A model generated the notes under the pieces. That model made no database searches, was not told the DNA's origin, and saw only the letters and a program-made list of their open reading frames with translations. Position numbers and translations under genes: made by a program. A stretch of DNA of 64,000 bases. It comes from Roseiarcus sp963774195. Lineage in GTDB: Bacteria > Pseudomonadota > Alphaproteobacteria > Rhizobiales > Beijerinckiaceae. Location of the stretch: the NCBI GenBank assembly GCA_963774195.1, contig CAVZDY010000001.1, positions 1,364,001 through 1,428,000 on the forward strand, read 5' to 3'. Shown in pieces: positions 60,412 through 64,000 of the stretch; position 1 is the first letter of the stretch, and the number at the start of each line of letters is the position of its first letter.

Positions 60412-63400
60412 CTACACAAGGTCGACGAGGACGCCGCGTGCGGCTGAGCGTAGCAGGCGCTTCTCCGCCTCCCAGCGCAGGCCGACGTCGATGTCGGAGA
60501 GGAATTCGACCTTTCCGCCTGCGAGGGTCGCCACTGGCAGGCCGTCGCGGAAGACGACCCGGTTGCCGGTCAGCGCGGCGAGGCGCGGACCGGGCGTCAC
60601 AATTCCTAGGAGATTGAGCGGATCGGCCGCCGAGAGCGACACCCATTGCTCCGAGGCCGGACGGCGACGCGTCTCGCGCAGTAGGCCGACCGCCTCGGGC
60701 AGGGCGTATTGCTCGCCCGAAAAGCCGGCGACGAAGCGACCGCCGCGAATTTCCCCGCGCGCTTCGAGTTGGCGATAGACGCGCGCGAGATCGCGCCAGG
60801 GCGGCAGCCAGCCGCCTTCGCGCCCGAGCATGCGCAGGAAGACGACGCCATAGCGGCGCAGCAGGACGAGCGCCGCATGTTCGACGGCGGCGCTTCGCGT
60901 CGCTTCGTCCAATTGGCCCGGCTGAGGCCGCCGCACCAGAACTCCAGCGGCCGCCGCTTTCGATCTCGAAAGCGAGCACGCGGCCGCGTCGCTTGACGCC
61001 GGCGATCGGTTTGCGCTGGCTCGAAGGCACCAGCAACGCCCGGAGGCCGCCGAAGCTGTCGGAGGTTGCAAGCCCCAGCGCCGCGAGCTCGGACAGCGCT
61101 TCCTCCGCCTGTTGGCGGAGTAGATGCGCCCCCTGCGCCAGTTCGTCGAAGAACAGCGCGCCTTGGGCCGCGAGGGTTTCGAGGGCGGCGCGGGCCTTGG
61201 GCGTCATGCGGCCGACGTCAGCGGCCGGTGCTAGCGCCATCCAAAGTGGGGCGCGCCGACGGTCGATCAACGCGATCGGCGCAGAGCCGACCGGGCTCGC
61301 CGGCCTCCCGCGCTCCGTCGCCGCGCTGGGCGAGAGGCGCGCCCAGGCGGTGCGACCGGCGAGGCATTGGGCGTCGAGCCAGGAGGGCTGATAGTCGGCG
61401 ACGCGCGCCGGCAGAATTTCGGTTTCCCAGGCGCGCGCCGGCGCCTCGAAACCCTCGAGCGCATCGAGCGCGAGGGGAAGCGCGTCCGGGCCTTCGAGAC
61501 GCGCGTCCTCGGCGACGTGCTGCCAAGCGAAAAGGAAGCGCAGGAAGTCGCGCGGCGCGACGGGTTCGATCTCGGCGCGCAGGCGCCGGATCGTATAATG
61601 ATGGATGCGGGCGAGCAGGCGCCGGTCGCACCATTGCTCGTCGTTGACGCCGGGCTCGAAGCGGCCGCGCAGGATCGTCCCCTCGGCTTCGAGAGCGAGC
61701 AGGGCGGCGCCGACCGCGGCCGGCTCCAGCCCGAGCGAGGCGGCGAGCGCGGACCCGGTCGTCGGCCCGAGGCCTTCGAGGCGTCCGCGCAGGATTTCGA
61801 CCAGCGCAAGGTCGCGCTCCCATACCGCGTCCGCATGGTCCGGCGGCGGGGCGATCGCCGGCGCGAGCGGCGCCTTCGGCCATAGCGCGCGGAACTGGGT
61901 CAGTCTCTCAGCCGGAATCCACAGCGTCGCCGAGGGCGTTTCGAGACGGCCGATGCGCTTCTCGCGCGCCAGAGCGGCGAGCCAGTCGCGCCACTCCGGC
62001 ATCGTGGCGGCCTCGTCCTCAGTCAGGCAGCCGAGCCAGAGCAGGGCGTCGTGCAACTCCTCGGCGTTGGTGGGCTCGGGCCAGGCTTCGCCGCGGACCC
62101 GCGCGATGGCGTCCGCATCGAGGCGGCCGAGATCGGCCGCGCTGTCGGGATCCTGCCAGCGCCGCGCCATCACCGCCTGCGTCCGGCGCTCTTCGAGCGG
62201 CGCGTCGTCAAGGAAGGCGTAGGGGCGCGCCGACAGCGCCTCGAGCGCCAACGGCGAGGGCTGCGTCAGGTCGCGGCAGAGAACGTCGACCTCGCCCGCC
62301 TCGATGCGTTGGAGCAGCCGCTCAAGCCCGTCGATGTCCATCGCCTCATGGAGGCAGTCGTCGATCGCCTGATTGGTCAGGGGATGGTCGGGCACTTCGC
62401 GCTCGCCGACGAGATTTTCGGCACAGGCGATCTGATCGGGAAAGACGGCGGCGATCAGATCTTCGGCCTGCATGCGCAGGAACTGCGGCGGGACCTTCTT
62501 GCCGCCGCGAAAGCGCGGCAGCGCCAGCGCGACGCCGGCGACCCAGCGCCAGCGCGTCGTGAACATCGGCGCGTCGAGCATCGCCTGGATCAGCACCGCG
62601 CGCACGCTCTTCGAGTGGAGATAGCGGGCGACTTCGGCGAGGTCGAAGCTGTGCGCCGTGGTGAGCGACAGCACGATGTTGTCCTCGGTCGCCGCCGCTT
62701 GCAGCTCGAAATTGAACTTACGGCAGAAGCGCTTGCGCAGCGCGAGACCCCAAGCGCGATTGAGCCGGCTGCCGAACGGCGAGTGGATGACGAGCTGCAT
62801 CCCGCCCGCCTCGTCGAAGAACCGCTCGAAGACGATCCGCTCCTGAGTCGGCAGCCGGCCGAGCGCCGCCGCGGCCGCGGCAAGATAGTCGACGAGTTGC
62901 TCGGCGGCAGGCGCGCCGAGGCCGAGCGTCTCTTCCAGCCAGGCCCGCGCGCTTTGCCGCGAGGGGTCGGCGCGAAGGCGCGCGTCGATCTCGTCACGCA
63001 AGCGGGATGCCGATTGGGAGAGTTCGTCCGACCGCCCCGGCGCCTCGCCGAGCCAGAACGGCAGCGTCGGCGGTTGGCCGCGCGCGTCCTCGACCCGCAC
63101 CGTTCCGCGTTCGACGCGCAGGATGCGATAGGACGCGTTGCCGAGCTGGAAGATGTCGCCTTGCAGGCTTTCGACGGCGAAGTCCTCGTTGACGCTGCCG
63201 ATGACGTGGTTGTCCGGCTCCAGCAGCACCTGATAGTCGGCGGTGTCGGGGATCGTGCCGCCGGAGGTGAGCGCGGTGGTGCGGGCGCCGCGCCGGGCGC
63301 GCAAAACGCCATGGACCGCGTCGCGATGAATGAGAGCGGCGCGCCGCCCGTGGCGGGTCGAGAACCCCTCCGCGAGCATGCGCACGACCGCGTCGAAGTC

Positions 63401-64000
63401 GGCGCGCGGCAGGGAGCGGAACGACCACGCGCGCCGCAGCCGCTCATAAAGCGCCGTCTCGTCCCAATCCTGCGCCGAGATCTCGGCGACGATCTGTTGG
63501 GCTATGACGTCGAGCGGCTGGTTCGGGATCGTGAGCCGATCGAGTTCGCCGCGCCGCACGCTGTCGAGCAAGGCCGCGCATTCCACGAGGTCGTCTCGGG
63601 AGAGCGGGAACAGCCGCCCCTTGGGGGTCGCGCCGACCGCATGGCCGGATCGGCCGACGCGCTGCAGGAAGCTCGCGATCGAGCGCGGCGAGCCGATCTG
63701 GCAGACCATGTCGACGTCGCCGATGTCGATCCCGAGCTCGAGCGAAGCGGTCGCGACCATCGCCTTCAGTTCGCCGCCTTTCAGTCGCCGCTCGGCGGCG
63801 AGGCGATGTTCCTTGGCCATGCTGCCGTGATGGGCGGTGACGGCGCCCTCGCCGAGGCGCTTCGACAGTTCGCCGGCGATGCGCTCGGCCATGCGGCGCG
63901 TATTGACGAAGACGAGGGTGGTGCGATGCGCTTCGATGAGCTGCGCCAGCCGTTCGTAGATTTGCGCCCAGGCTTCGCTGGACATCACCGCGTCGAGCGG
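60412..64000 (-). pseudogene. Lhr-type DEAD/DEAH helicase, 5' end outside window, internal frameshift
   Basis: The gene runs off the right edge. The visible part begins in the second RecA domain: TTLVFVNTRRMAERIAGEL, MVATASLELGIDIGDVD (motif V) and QRVGRSGHA (motif VI). The Lhr winged-helix and C-terminal domains follow. The frame is intact to about 60940 (RGRVLAFEIESGGRW), then becomes Arg-rich nonsense; the true end (LVRRPQPGQLDEATRSAAVE to EKRLLRSAARGVLVDLV) is one frame off and stops at 60412. One extra base in the AGAACT stretch at 60939-60944 explains it. Lhr proteins unwind DNA in repair. It may be a real lesion or a sequencing error. Confidence 0.82.

Overview
The window is GC-rich DNA from an alphaproteobacterium, most likely a member of the Hyphomicrobiales (Rhizobiales). 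The reasons are a RepA/RepB partition pair of the repABC type, a CbpA/CbpM pair, a YhaO/YhaN pair, ribose-type ABC operons next to DeoR and LacI regulators, dense small palindromic intergenic repeats and strong GC bias at third codon positions. No rRNA, tRNA, CRISPR array, transposase or integrase was recognised. Taxonomy is inference; no marker gene is present.

Region 1 (1-24807) is a cell-surface locus. After the tail of a cation-diffusion-facilitator gene come a type I secretion ABC transporter and its membrane-fusion protein, two glycosyltransferases, a Wza-type export lipoprotein, a CDP-alcohol phosphotransferase, an Aah/TibC-type O-heptosyltransferase, and a giant strand-loop-strand (SLS) repeat protein that is split by a one-base frameshift. 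These are followed by a coiled-coil methyltransferase, a TPR-ABC-2 permease fusion, a KpsT-like ATPase and a KpsE/CtrB-like co-polymerase. The reading proposed here is that the heptosyltransferase glycosylates the SLS protein in the cytoplasm, the protein leaves through the type I system (it ends in an RTX-like type I signal, not a beta-barrel), and a capsule-like polymer is made and exported beside it.

Region 2 (25040-35749) is a compact catabolic operon: an LsrB/RbsB-type binding protein, ATPase, two permeases, a DeoR-type repressor, a BtpA/SgcQ-family protein, an FGGY sugar kinase, and both subunits of an N,N-dimethylformamidase-type iron amidohydrolase. It ends at a strong hairpin. Sugar uptake and phosphorylation combined with a DMFase-type amidase suggests breakdown of a carbohydrate- or polyol-linked amide. 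This is the best candidate for an undescribed pathway.

Region 3 (36103-46825) holds a small Cys-rich protein, an orphan repA-repB pair without repC, a YhaN/YhaO DNA-repair pair (YhaO apparently starts at a non-canonical ATC), cbpA-cbpM, an HdeD-like membrane protein and a TetR regulator. Region 4 (46842-51606) is a TetR-controlled RND efflux operon with two GTTAC operators. A 320-bp palindrome-rich noncoding element follows it.

Region 5 (51965-58773) is a second ribose-type ABC operon with a metallo-beta-lactamase-fold lactonase and a YghZ-like aldo/keto reductase. It is controlled by a divergent LacI regulator with GAAACGTTT-type operators. The window ends with a DHA2-type MFS exporter and, convergent to it, an Lhr-type helicase gene that runs off the right edge and carries a frameshift near 60940. 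Two frameshifts and one missing start codon in 64 kb could be real lesions, but sequencing or assembly errors must be excluded first.
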